Assembly (NCBI GenBank): GCA_002778195.1 | Contig: PCDI01000002.1 | Location: 4,374,003-4,438,002, forward strand | Source: Raffaelea ambrosiae | Lineage: Eukaryota > Ascomycota > Sordariomycetes > Ophiostomatales > Ophiostomataceae | Length of the DNA: 64,000 nt | Direction: 5' to 3' | In this document: in pieces, positions 21,311 through 33,136 of the stretch | Layout: each line of letters starts with the position of its first letter | Position numbering within the stretch: position 1 is the stretch's first letter | The notes under the pieces: model-generated | Databases searched by the model: none | What the model was told of the DNA's origin: nothing | What the model saw: only the letters and a program-made list of their open reading frames with translations | Translations under genes and position numbers: made by a program

Positions 21311-24300
21311 ATGGCACCATCATACATCAAGATCCCCTCGAGGGACGCGGATAGCGAAAGCGCAGCTGTCGGTACAGCCGCTCCTCACATGGCGACTACG
21401 ACACTCAAAGTTGAGGGCATGACGTGAGTTGCCAGCATCTCATTGTTCCTGTCTCTGTTCTCTCTCCTGCTGACCGTTTCCTTCCTACCTCCAGGTGTGG
21501 CGCCTGCACTTCGTCCATTGAAGCCGGCTTCAAGGGCGTCGATGGCGTTGGCAGCGTGTCTGTCAGCCTCATTATGGAGCGTGCTGTCGTCATGCACAAT
21601 CCGCAACGGATAACCGCCGAGCAGATCCGCGAGACCATCGAGGACCGCGGCTTCGATGCCGAGATTCTCGCCACCGACCTGCCATCTCCAGTAGCGACCC
21701 GCGCGCCGTATGACGATAACCTGCTTGGCGACGACAGCAACGACGCGCACATGCAATTGACTACCGTGGCCATCGAGGGCATGACCTGCGGCGCCTGCAC
21801 ATCATCGGTCGAGTCCGGTTTCCAAGACGTCTCGGGCGTCAAGCACTTTAGCATATCGCTTCTTTCCGAGCGCGCCGTCATCGAACACGATCCTACATTG
21901 CTGAGCGCGGACAAGATAGCTGAGATAATCGAAGACCGCGGTTTCGGCGCTACGATTGTCGAGTCCAAGGCATTGGAGCCAGAGACGCGCCAGGCGAGAG
22001 GGCGGTCAAACGGCAAGGAGCCCGAGGCCCCATCTCATCTCACTACTACAGTCGCAATCGAGGGCATGACCTGTGGTGCCTGCACCTCTGCCGTGGAGTC
22101 TGCTTTCAGGGGTGTGGATGGCGTCTTGCGCTTCAATATCAGCCTGTTGGCGGAGCGGGCTGTCATCACCCATGATCCGACCAAGCTGACCGCCGAAGAC
22201 ATTGCCGAGAAGATCGACGACGCCGGCTTTGATGCCTCGGTTGTGTCGTCTGTGTCCGATTCCTCAGAGAACGTACACGGCGCCACGACCTCCCACTTCA
22301 GAATCTTTGGCAACCCCGATGCCGCGGCCGCAACAGCCCTGGAGGAGACTCTTCAAGCGCTTCCCGGCGTTCAGTCTGCGAAACTCAACCTGGCCAGCTC
22401 TCGTCTCACTGTCTCCCACCAGCCCGCCATTACGGGCCTCCGCATAATCGTGGAGGCTGTAGAAGCAACTGGCCTCAACGCTCTTGTGGCCGACAACGAC
22501 GACAACAGTGCTCAACTCGAGTCACTTGCCAAGACGCGGGAAATCAACCAGTGGCACCGCGCGTTCAAAATCTCCCTGGCCTTTGCTATCCCCGTCTTTA
22601 TCATCAACATGGTTATACCCGCATGCTTCCACGTGCTAGACTTTGGTGGCGTCCAACTGCTTCCTGGCTTGTACCTTGGTGATGTCGTCTGCTTGGTCCT
22701 GACCATCCCCGTGCAGTTTGGTGTTGGCAAGCGTTTCTACGTTTCCGCTTGGAAGTCTGTGAGGCACGGCGCTCCCACGATGGATGTTCTGGTTGTCTTG
22801 GGCACCACCTGTGCTTTCACTTTCAGTATTGTCGCTATGCTCCTGTCCTTTTTGGTGCCGCCACACAGCCGACCTAGCACCATCTTTGATACGAGCACCA
22901 TGCTCATCACATTTATCACATTCGGTCGCTTCCTCGAAAACCGAGCCAAGGGCCAGACATCAAAAGCCCTTTCGCGGCTCATGTCTCTGGCGCCACCCAT
23001 GGCTGTCATCTATGCCGACCCAATCGCCGCTGAAAAGGCCGCTGAAGGCTGGGAGACTGTCTCTGGTTCCGGCGAGCCCAAGACACCTCTCGTCAACGGA
23101 AATGCTGCCGAAGAGAAGACCATTCCGACCGAGCTTATCCAGGTCGGCGACATTGTCATTCTGCGGCCTGGTGACAAGATCCCAGCAGATGGCGTCATGG
23201 TGCGGGGTGAGACGTACGTCGATGAGAGCATGGTAACCGGTGAAGCCATGCCGGTCCAGAAGAAGAAGGGCAGCTTCCTGATCGGTGGCACGGTCAACAG
23301 CCATGGTCGTGTCGACTTCCGCGTTACACGTGCTGGTCGTGATACCCAACTCAGCCAGATCGTCAAACTGGTGCAGGATGCACAGACTTCTCGCGCTCCC
23401 ATCCAGCAGCTGGCAGATACTCTGGCTGGCTATTTTGTTCCGACCATTCTCATTCTGGGTTTGATTACCTTTATCACTTGGATGATTCTCAGCCACGCCC
23501 TTTCGAACCCACCCCAGATTTTTCTGAAGGACGCTAGCGGCGGCAAGATTTTTGTCTGCGTCAAGCTCTGTATCTCCGTCATTGTCTTTGCCTGCCCCTG
23601 CGCACTAGGTCTGGCCACACCGACAGCTGTGATGGTCGGCACTGGTGTTGGTGCCGAAAACGGCATCCTTGTCAAGGGCGGCGCTGCTTTGGAGACGTCG
23701 ACCAAGGTCACCCAGGTGGTCTTGGATAAGACGGGTACAATTACCTATGGCAAGATGAGCATCGCGACAGCAACCCTGCCGTCCGTATGGCAGGACAACG
23801 AGTGGCGACGCCGGCTTTGGTGGACGATCGTTGGCCTGGCTGAGATGGGCAGTGAACATCCCATCGGACGTGCTGTGCTGACGGCTGCCAAGACCGAGCT
23901 GGGCATAGAACAGGAAGATGTGATCGATGGCAGCGTGGGCGATTTCAAGGCATCCGTCGGTCGCGGAATCAGCGCCACCATCGAGCCCGCGTCATCGGCA
24001 GAACGCACGCGTTACAATATTCTGGTTGGCAATGTGAAGTTCCTCCTCGAAAACGGCGTCGACGTACCCAAGACATCCATTGAGGCGTCTGAGCAGACCA
24101 ATTCTCGCGTGGCGGCGGCACCCAAGGGGAATGCAAACTCATCCGCCGGCACGACAAACATCTTTATTGCGATTGACGGCGCTTTTGCGGGCCACCTCTG
24201 CCTGGCCGACACCATCAAAGATGGCGCGGCGGCAGCTATTTCGGTTCTTCACTACATGGGCATCAAGACAGCTATTGTGACGGGCGACCAACGCTCGACT

Positions 24301-24969
24301 GCGGTGGCTGTGGCCGCGGCCGTTGGCATCCCTGAGGAGAACGTCTTCGCGGGCGTGTCTCCGGACCAGAAGCAGGCGATTGTGACACGGCTGCAGGAGC
24401 AGGGTGAGGTCGTGGCTATGGTCGGCGACGGCATCAACGACTCGCCAGCCCTAGCCACTGCCGACGTTGGTATTGCCATGTCGTCGGGAACAGACGTCGC
24501 CATGGAAGCAGCGGACGTGGTGTTGATGCGCCCCAACGACCTGATGGACATCCCGGCCGCCCTGGACCTGGCCCGGTCGATCTTTGGACGGATCAAGCTC
24601 AACCTGGCCTGGGCATGCATGTACAATGTCGTCGGGCTGCCCTTTGCCATGGGCGTCTTCCTGCCACTTGGCCTGCACCTGCATCCCATGGCTGCAGGCG
24701 GCGCAATGGCAGCGTCGAGTGTCAGTGTGGTTGTCAGCAGCCTGCTGCTCAAGTTCTGGAGGCGGCCGCGGTACATGAATGAAGCGTTGTACGACGAGCG
24801 GGGGGTGATGATCAAGAAGCTGGACTGGCGATGGCGCCTGGAGGGTGCTAAGGCGGGATTGGGCGCTACTGTTGGCAGCGTTTACCACGCCGTAACGGGC
24901 AAGAGCTGGCGGGCCAAGGAGGGCGAGGGCTATGTGCCGTTGGCGACTCTCGACCCAGTCGATGCATGA
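21311..24969 (+). CDS. ccc2: Copper-transporting P1B-type ATPase (CCC2/ATP7-like)
   Basis: Two exons (21311-21423 and 21495-24969; 71-base intron with GTGAGT donor) encode 1195 residues. Three N-terminal metal-binding domains each carry GMTCGAC; the intron splits the first one. A fourth heavy-metal-domain-like repeat (about 22300-22500, HFRIFGNP...LPGVQSAKLNL) lacks the CxxC pair. The ATPase core has the transport motif CPC at about residues 738-740, TGEAMP, the phosphorylated Asp in DKTGTIT at about residue 782, SEHPIGRAV with the copper-ATPase HP, and GDGINDSP. This fits a Cu(I) pump that loads copper into the Golgi for laccases, Fet3-type oxidases and tyrosinases, receiving copper from Atx1. 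I chose the ATG at 21311 because the frame extends upstream only to a TTG. Confidence 0.97.
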
Positions 24970-26313
24970 GACTAACCATGCTTTAAGAGATTATCCCAAA
25001 AAGGACACTATTTTGGGTATTATGGAGTTGGGTTCTAGTTACTGCTTTTGTAGCCTATGTTTGCGGAGACGGACATGTCTCGTCAAGCTTTGTTTGGTAT
25101 TGTTTTGGTCTGGCTCTACGTCTCGTTTCATTTGTTATCTCTTTTGCGATTATGGCCTGTTTGCATTTGTCGTTTGGACTGCATTTTTTTGTTCTTTGGC
25201 ATTACCCGGGAGTACTGCTTGCATCTACTGAAATAAGATACGCATGTTCGGCGTAGACAATAAAAGCTCGATACCTTTTTGTTTCTACACACACAGAATG
25301 AGGGAGTATGTGCCTGAGTCAGGGACAACAAAACAAGTCTTGATTCATCAAACAAGGCAGAGAGGGTATCTACAGCGCCCTGTTACTGGGGGCTAAATGG
25401 CTGAGCTCATATCGCTGGGTGGGGGGCTGCCAGTCGCTCTTTCTCCAAAAACGATGGTGCATGACGTCGCCTGATCCATGCACGTGGGGAGCAGAGCTCC
25501 GCAGCAGCGGTCTCCAATTGGGCAGAGCCGTCTCCACCGTCCACCACCACCACCACAACAACCACTAACGATCTTCGGCTCATTGAACTCTCCTCTCAGG
25601 CTTTTTTCGGGGTGGCATTGGGCATGTCACTAATCATACAATTGTCCCTCTCGCACTTCGTCAACACCAAGCCCGATCACCGTCGTGCTCGCCCCCGCCT
25701 CTCTCGCGAACGTTCCCGACCGTCTCGAGCGACCAACATACTGTGTCTTTGCGCCGAAATCTGCCGTCCAAACTTGCATTGAACCCTTCGTCGAACTCGT
25801 GGGCCTTCAGAGAAACACGCACAGCCTCACTCCCGACCATGCCAATAAGATAAGACCTATTCGGTTCGTGGAGAACACCAGCCAGCAGCCGAATACTCTG
25901 TGTGCCAGGACTGGAACTGGGGTCTCGCTGTCATGAGCGACAGGCGCCTCTGCATCGACCTAATACTGCGGGCTTGAGTGCGATAAAAAACGACAGTTTT
26001 CGAGGAAAAGAGTCTTTCCAGTCTTTGCGTACGAGACCGACTGCTCTACTTCGGCCACTTGTGTTCTCTTGCTCCTTCCCTCTCTCTACGCCATTCCAGA
26101 TCTCTTCGGCTTTGCCGCTGCTTCTCTCCCTACTTCCGACCATTGTAGCACTCTTGGCAGCCCCTTCTTTCATCGCCCTTTCCCTCTTCTATCTTCTTTG
26201 CTCTTTCCCACCTCCTCTGCTTTTCTATATTCTCTTGCTTCCTTCCCCTGTCACGCCCTCTGCGCTGAACAACACGCACAAACATCCCCGAAAGACACAG
26301 TACAGCCGCAGCC
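24970..26313. other. Intergenic region and leader of the DUF155 gene
   Basis: 1.3 kb between tandem genes. A (CCA)n-type triplet run lies at about 25539-25565. The right 400 bases are CT-rich and leader-like. No gene seen; the 164-codon frame at 25902-26396 overlaps this leader and is low-complexity. Confidence 0.5.
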
Positions 26314-28687
26314 ATGTCGTCCAAGCGCGGTCCCTCGGTATTGGTACGTTGTTCCTCGGCAGATTTGCACCGTTGCACGGCATCCCTTCTGATTGACTTT
26401 GTTGTTCCAGGTTACCGATACACGAGAACGATCACCTGCTCGAGCCCACCGAAGAACCGGTGGCGCCTCCTCCTCCTCCGCTGCGGGCGGCCCCAGCTCC
26501 GACGCCTCCACCTCGGGTGTCCAGCGAAACGGCCGCATTTCTGTCGACAACGTCCTCCGAAACGCCTCTGCAATACCGTCCGGGCAGCCCAGAGGCCCGC
26601 CTGGTGGTCCCCTGCGTCTCCTTCCCACCTCTGCTCTGTCCGTGACGGCTGCTGCGGCTCGTAGGCACGGCCTCACTCGACGAAGTAGCAGCTTCAGCGC
26701 AGCCGGTGTGTCTAATGCGGCTGGCCAACCAACCGGACTCGGCGGGGGAGTTGCTGGCCAGGGGTTTGGCGTGGCATCGGGCGGCCTTCCCGTGCTGTCC
26801 AGAGCAGCTCTCCCCAATGTGTCACGAACATCCAAAATTTCCGAAAAGCTGGTGTTGCTTCCCGAGACGGTAGATGAAAAAGACGACGACGATGATGACG
26901 ACGTGGACGACGACTATGCCTGGGACGTTGCTGGCGAAAGCGCCGAAGCCGCGCACCGTGCCATGCATCGCGACCGCTTGGAACAAGGCAGTGGACTGTA
27001 CGACGGAGACCGGCCGCCGCGGGACGAGGAACTGGATGTGCTGCGGAAGCGCGGCGGCATCCGCGGCAAGAGCTATGCCGAGCGGCTGCCCAAGGGCCAG
27101 CGCACCGAAAAGGTCGCCCGACTGACGGCCTACTGCACGGCACAGGCGTTTAAGATGCGGCCTACAGCCGACTTCTTGCGCACACACCATGACGCGAAGA
27201 CCAAGCTCTACGACGATTGTCTCTACACGGTGTACCATCTGCCGCTGCTGAAGCGGTCCGACGGCCTGCGTATTCGGAGTCGGCCTATCTTGAAGACGCC
27301 GGGTACGGGAAAGACCGTTCTGGACCTAGAAATCGAACGCAGCGAGCTGCGCGACGAGCACATGGGCTACTTTGATGAATACGGAACCCAGGCCAATGGC
27401 GAGCATATGCCAGGCATGGGGCCCCATGGCGAAACGATCATTGAGCGTATCCACCATAATCGGAACGAGTCTGCCAACCAGAATGGCGATAACCAGGCCT
27501 CGTTCAATGGCAACAGCGGCGGCCAGTCTCAGGATGCGAATGGCGACGACAACAGCGACTACATTCCTCAGACGGTCAACCGTCTGGCGCCGGATGCCAA
27601 AAGCTTTGCTGAGATGTTTGTCTTCTCGTACGGCGTTGTGGTGTTTTGGAACTTTACCGAGCAGCAAGAAAAGGGCATCCTGGCCGATCTGGCGTTTGCT
27701 GAGAATCTAGAGGCCACTGGTGGTCTTCCGCTCGCCGTTCGGCCGTTGGACGAGACCGACTTGGAGACGGAAGAATTCCACTTTGAGTACAGCGACAGCG
27801 TGAAGCGGCCACGGGTGTTCAACGACATGATCACGCTGCTGCCACGGTCTGACCACATGGTCAAGCTGACGATCAGCCATGCCATTGCGCAGAGCACAAA
27901 GCTGTGCTTCTTCGAGGAAAAGATGTCGGAGACGATGCTGAACGCTCAGAATGTGCCGAAGCAGCTGGCACTGACAGGCGAACTGAACATGTCACGGACC
28001 GAGATTGTCAAGATCCTCGGCCGGCTGTTCAGGAACCGCGTCGATATTAATTTATGTGAGTTGTCGGGATCGTGTTTTTTTTCCCGCCTAGCTAAGTTAT
28101 TCATTGCTAACATCACGCCAGCTTCCAACATCTTGGACGTGCCCAACTTCTTCTGGGATTCTGAGCCGACGCTGCACCCGCTGTACGTGGCCATCCGCGA
28201 GTACCTCGAGATCGACCAGCGGATTCAGGTGCTCAACGAGCGGTGTCGGGTGTTCTTGGACCTGGCTGAGATCCTTGCCGACTCGGTCGCCGATTCGAAG
28301 ATGAGCAACATTACGTGGATCGTAATTATCCTCATTGTGATCAGCATCTTTATCACGGTCACAGAGGTGACGATACGATTTGGCATCCTGACCAAGGAGA
28401 AGAGGAGAAACAACATTAGCAACAGCACAAGTATGGCCTCCGACGTTGGTACTGGCGGCGCTGGCAGCGGTGGCGACACCAGTTTCCTGGACAGTGCCAG
28501 TGTCGCCGCCGTTCGTCCACCGTGGCTGGACCTTCAGGCCGACCGCACACAGCACAAGTGGACAGCTGAAGACGGCACAGTAGTCACCTTGGACGATCTG
28601 CGGGCCTGGGCTGCGCAGCTCGGGACGCAAGAGCGGGCAGCCGTCTGTGGCAGCGAGATTGTCGGGCAGACGTTTGCTGGTGTTTGA
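26314..28687 (+). CDS. DUF155 (RMND1/Sif2-like) membrane protein
   Basis: Three exons: MSSKRGPSVL (26314-26343), a long exon beginning VTDTRERSPA near 26412, and a last exon from about 28121 beginning after a 65-base intron that happens to be open (GTGAGT donor at 28056, CGCCAG acceptor). The protein is about 745 residues. The N-terminal 200 residues are Ser/Gly-rich and include a run of Asp. The DUF155 core starts near RLTAYCTAQAF, contains FVFSYGVVVFWNFTEQQE, and ends in the helices FFWDSEPTLHPLYVAIREYLEI and QRIQVLNERCRVFLDLAEILADSVADSKMSNITWIVIILI, the last being a transmembrane segment. Relatives are human RMND1 (mitochondrial translation), yeast RMD1/RMD8 and fission-yeast Sad1-interacting factor 2. 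The molecular activity is unknown. Confidence 0.88.
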
Positions 28688-28932
28688 TTTCACTGTCGCT
28701 GTTGGAAGTAGTTTTGTCCTGAATTTTCCTTCTGTTTCTTCCCTATACCTGTCACCCACCCCTTAGTTTTATTCTTTTTTTTTTCTCACACTTTTAGCAT
28801 AGCGACAGCGAATAGTCTTGTTTCAATGGGTGGGGGGGTTGTTACTCTATCAGAACTAAGAATGCTTGTACGGCCTATGCTGGTCCATGCCAATTGGGTA
28901 CTATACCGGCAATTTTCTCTATCCTCTCTCCC

Positions 28933-30849
28933 CTAGGCTGCTGGCTTGTCTTTGGCCTCTCCCTTTTCACCCGAATCATTGCCCGATTTCTCCTTGTCGG
29001 TCATGCCAAATTCCGTGTCGAGTTCACTTCGCAGCGGTATCTCTTTGAGCAGCACAGACGCGATGAGGCCGACCGCTCCAAAGGCAATGGCCACCTGCCA
29101 TGAGAGTTTCAGGGCCATGTTCTGTACGCTCTCCGCCTCAGCACGCGTCTCGGCAGAGAGTGTGTTCAAAAAGTCGGCCGTAGCGTACTCGTACGCTTTG
29201 CCAGCCGCGAAGCCGGCTGCCACCTGGGGGCTGCTGCTGATCTTGCCGGCCCGCGCCAGCTGTGCCGCCCGGTTACTGAAAACGGTGCCGGCAATGGCGA
29301 CGCCCCAGGTGAGGCCGAAGGTGCGCATAAACGCCCACGTGCCCGTGGCGAGGGCGGTGTCTCTGTCGGACAGCGGCGCCAGCAGGGCGGGCAGCAGGGA
29401 GGGGACGGCCATGCCGGCGCCAAAGGACTCGATGATCTGGTAGCCGACCCAGGCGCCGGTGGTGGAGTGCTCGTCGAGCAGCGACAGCAGGCCGAAGCCG
29501 ATGACGATGAGGGCCAAGGCGAGCATCAGGATGGGCTTGTAGCGGCCCAGCTTGGTCAAGGCGAGACCGCCGAGGATGGCGCCCGGGACGAGGGCCAAGA
29601 TGGTCGGCAGCAGCATGAGGCCGGAGCGGTAGGGCGTGGCCGCGATGACGCCCTGGAAGTAGACGGGCAGGAAATAAAACGCCCATATGGTGACGAGGCC
29701 GTGCAGAAACGTGAGCAGGAACACGAGGGCCGAGATGCTGTTGGAAAACAGGTGCAGCGGCATCATCGGGTTGGCGATGCACGGCGCCGTCGCTTCCAGC
29801 ACGACGAACGCGCCCAGGCCGACCAGGCCGACCAGCAGCGGCACCAGCACCTGGCGCGACGACCACTCGTAGGTGCCGCCGGCCCAGCTGAGGGCGATGA
29901 GCACGGCGCACGAGGCGCCGACAAAGACGGCGTTGCCGAGCCAGTCGAGGCTGCCCAGCTTGGTGGCCATGCTGGTGGAGCGGTCGTGCTGGACGTGCAA
30001 GAAGAGCGTCAGCATGACGAGCACGACGCCGCCGATGGGCAGGGACAGATAAAACGCCCAGCGCCAGGTGCTGTCGGTGACCAGGAGACCGCCAAAGAGC
30101 GGGCCCAGCGCCGTGCCGACCGAGACCATGCCGAAGACGGCGGCCACGTAGGTGCCGCGCTCGCGCAGGGGCACGAGGTCGCAGACGACGGTCTCGACGA
30201 GGACGCTGAGGCCCGAGGCGCCGACGCCCTGGACGGTGCGGCCGGCGATGAGCATGCCAATGCTGTTGGCCCTGGGATCAGAGACGAAAGATCAGTCCAG
30301 GCTCTTTTTGTTTTCTTATTATTTTTTCAATTTTTGTCTGGGGAAAGACGGGCAACAAATCATCTTTTCTCTCACCCTCCACAAATCCCACTGCCTATCA
30401 TAAAGGCGACCGTGGACAAGATCATGGGCCAGCGACGGCCAAATACGTTGGCGAGTTGTCCAAACATGGGCTGGAGCGAGGCCCTGGAGAATTGGTGTCA
30501 GGATCAACAAAGCAAAGAAAAAGGAAATCCATCGACAAAATCAATTCACTTTGCAAAAAGACAACTTTGCACCGCCAGCAACATACATTGTCAAGAAATA
30601 GGCATTGGCCACCCATATATAGTTCTCGCCGCCATGCAATTCAGAGACGATCTCGGGCAAAATGGTGGACGAGATGGTCGCCTCTACGGCTGTCAGGAGG
30701 CCGGTCAGGGCGAGCGCGACCAGGATAGTCCAGAATCGTGGTCCCCTTTCAAACGCCGTGGCGCTCGCGTTTGCTGTTTCTGGCGCGGTCTTGGTCTCGG
30801 TGGGCGACTCAGAACTCACGTTTGTGGGAGCTGTGTCTTGTATGGGCAT
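28933..30849 (-). CDS. MFS drug:H+ antiporter, DHA2-like
   Basis: Three exons encode about 560 residues. Exon 1 starts MPIQDTAPTNVSSES and carries the first helix (FWTILVALALTGLLTAVEATI). A second exon carries the MFS loop signature GQLANVFGRRWPMI. The long third exon (to 28933) starts near ANSIGMLIAGRTVQGVGASG with the helix-5-type motif GTALGPLFGGLLV. I count about 14 hydrophobic segments, fitting the DHA2 family, which includes fungal toxin and azole exporters. The C-terminal tail is Lys/Glu-rich and cytosolic. The promoter is shared with a divergent Zn2Cys6 regulator, a common arrangement in inducible efflux or metabolite loci. The substrate cannot be read from sequence. Confidence 0.92.
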
Positions 30850-31402
30850 GGTGTAAGACGGCAAATAACCGGATCTGTTCTTCGGTGTAGTGTAGTTAAT
30901 CAATGGATTTTTCTGGAAAATACAGGATGTCCCAGTTCGTATATTGGCTTCGGATGGTGCACAGAAGAACGAGAAAAGCCAAAGATGTCCATCTTTTTTC
31001 AAGGGGCGTGTGGTCTCTGATATTGCTCGGTGCCTATTCAGGTGAGGGAGATGCCGTGCGGCTGCCGGGCTGGAGCTGGGGGGACGCTCGGGGGGTTTTA
31101 GGGAATTGTGGGGACCAATCCCGGAGGGTTTCCCCAAAACCCTACGAGGCAACGACATCATAACTGTCTTCCCAGAGACCAGCGCAACCACCGTGCTGTC
31201 TCGCCACGAGGCCTTTGCATAGCCGGACAAAAAAACAGCGAGTCCTTGCATTCAAGAAGGACTGGAAATTCTCGTCGCTGGTATTCGTTGCGGATAATTG
31301 TTTCCTTGTTCCCCGCGAGGCGTGAAAATTGGCCCGTATTACACTGCAGCCACCCAACAAGTCTCACTACAAATAGCGGCAGACAGATTCTCCCTCTCTG
31401 AC
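30850..31402. promoter_or_regulatory. Shared promoter between MFS carrier and Zn2Cys6 factor
   Basis: 553 bases separate the two divergent start codons. At 31059-31067 lies CGG-N3-CCG, an inverted repeat of the half-site bound by dimeric Zn2Cys6 factors; a further CCG sits two bases to its left, forming CCG-N2-CGG. This makes the neighbouring factor a candidate regulator of both genes. Confidence 0.45.
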
Positions 31403-32917
31403 ATGGACAACCCGCGGACGGCAAAACGGACCGCCTGCGACCGCTGCAGGTCCAAACGTGTCCGCTGCCAGCTCGCGCCGGGAGCCGGCCAGGCACCGTG
31501 CGCGCGCTGTGCTCGTGCTGGCGCAGTTTGTGTGACTGGTGCCCCGGGCCTGCCAGGACGGCCGCGCAAAACACCGCAGCACCCCGTCCGAAGCACACCT
31601 CCTGGCCCGGCACCGGCTGGAAACTACCCAACACCGCAGGCGGCGACGGAGGACGCCGAGCCTCCTCTGCCGGCAGCCGAGCGGATGTCGGCCACCACGT
31701 CACCACCACATCCAGGCTGGCTGGGTGCCGCCGAGGCATCCTTGTCGTCGTCATCATGGGACTTCACAGCCTCGCCACTCTTCCAGCCGGACAGAATGGG
31801 CGCCTCTGGCCTCGGTGGTCCCGGCCTGTCCACCAAGACCAGCCATCCCCACACAGCCAAGAATGGCCCCCTTGCCATACAAAACCATCCAGCCTGGACG
31901 GTGCCTGGCGGCCCCCATCTCTTTGACTTTCCCTTGGCCGACGACTCGTTGTTGTCGCAGCAGCCGCAACAGCCGCCCCATCCGTCTGCATCGTTCCTCG
32001 CTTCCCTTGACGCCTTTGACAACACGCTCTATCCTGTGTCCTCGTCCTCCTCGGCGGACCGCCACTCCCTACTTGATGGCAGCCATAGTGATGACCCGTT
32101 CCTCGACATGACCGACTGTTCATCCATGCCCACCAACAACAACAGCAGCAATGGCTACGCACGAAGCGGTGGCAGCAGCCTCCGTTCCACGCCGCTGAGC
32201 GCCCTGGCACGGTTGCGCGACAAGCTGGACAGGAGCGCCGCCGCCATGGACGCCTTCTTGTCGGACCCGGGCCACGGCGTCGACCATTGCCAAGACGTGA
32301 TGGACGCCGCCCGCCCGGAGACGGCCGCCACCGCCGCCATGTCGGCCGACACGCCCATCGCGCTCGTGCTCGCCTGCACCCAGGAGTTCACCGACCTCCT
32401 GCCGAGCCTGGATGCTGCCGGCGCCGCCACCGCCGCGCGGTCCACCGAGACCACGCTGCTGGTGCTGTCCGCGTACCTCGTGCTGATGCGCCTCTACGAC
32501 AACCTGTTCCAGAACGTCCTCCAGAAACTGGGCACCGTGCCCGCGGACACGCTCAAGTCGCTCAAGGTCAAGGCCGTGTTCCGCATCGGCGGCATGGCCG
32601 CGCTGCAGGACATGTCTGGCCGCGCCTATGCCCGCGGGGTGGTCGGCGTCTTCCAGAGCCACATCCAGACGCTGGAGCGGAGTCTGGGCCTGCCCGCCGC
32701 GTACTGCTTGTCGACTGCCGGTGCCGGCACGGGTGCGGATACGGGCACGGGTACTGCGTCGCAGCAGCCCGCAACCCAGGGGTTGTTTGCCGACGAGGGG
32801 CGGGCCAGGCTGCTCGAAACCGTCATGGAACAAGGCGACGTCAGGAGGGACAACAAGCTGTACGTGGAGCACATACGGGACAGCATAGAGAGCGCGTTGG
32901 CATTCTTTGAGGATTAG
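31403..32917 (+). CDS. Zn(II)2Cys6 transcription factor
   Basis: Single exon, 504 residues, ATG at 31403. The DNA-binding domain is at residues about 11-43: cysteines spaced C-x2-C-x6-C-x10-C-x2-C-x6-C (TACDRCRSKRVRC, then CARCARAGAVC). A Pro/Ser-rich linker with GRPRK follows. The C-terminal half has helical blocks seen in AflR-like cluster regulators: ALVLACTQEFTDLL, TTLLVLSAYLVLMRLYDNLF and SLKVKAVFRIGG. I do not see the longer fungal-specific transcription factor domain. A run of alternating Gly/Thr lies near 32720-32755. Position next to the MFS carrier suggests a pathway-specific regulator. A poly-G run with one undetermined base (32929) begins at the stop codon. Confidence 0.9.
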   Translation: MDNPRTAKRTACDRCRSKRVRCQLAPGAGQAPCARCARAGAVCVTGAPGLPGRPRKTPQHPVRSTPPGPAPAGNYPTPQAATEDAEPPLPAAERMSATTSPPHPGWLGAAEASLSSSSWDFTASPLFQPDRMGASGLGGPGLSTKTSHPHTAKNGPLAIQNHPAWTVPGGPHLFDFPLADDSLLSQQPQQPPHPSASFLASLDAFDNTLYPVSSSSSADRHSLLDGSHSDDPFLDMTDCSSMPTNNNSSNGYARSGGSSLRSTPLSALARLRDKLDRSAAAMDAFLSDPGHGVDHCQDVMDAARPETAATAAMSADTPIALVLACTQEFTDLLPSLDAAGAATAARSTETTLLVLSAYLVLMRLYDNLFQNVLQKLGTVPADTLKSLKVKAVFRIGGMAALQDMSGRAYARGVVGVFQSHIQTLERSLGLPAAYCLSTAGAGTGADTGTGTASQQPATQGLFADEGRARLLETVMEQGDVRRDNKLYVEHIRDSIESALAFFED

Positions 32918-33136
32918 GGGGGGGGGGGNGGTTCAAAATTTGGAACCTTCATTTGGGGTGCAGAGATATTCTTGGCATTTGTACGTGTATGTATTTCGGT
33001 ATTTTGGTATTTTGGGGCTTTTTTTTGGCTCGTGTCTTTATTCGTCCCTTCACTTTCCCTATTGTGTAGGCCATTTCTATCTTGTTTTTTTTTTTCTTTT
33101 TTCTTTTCATCTTTGATTTATTTTGCCTCGCTCTAT
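32918..33136. other. Convergent 3' region with poly-G run and N
   Basis: A poly-G run with one N (base 32929) directly follows the stop of the Zn2Cys6 gene; its length is unreliable. T-rich DNA (33090-33125) lies just after the TyrRS stop in that gene's sense. Confidence 0.6.

Noticed and set aside
29467..31020. 517-codon plus-strand frame over the MFS carrier
   Set aside because: Antisense of a GC-rich MFS gene, composed of Gln/Asp/His/Arg runs; the minus strand gives an intact transporter.
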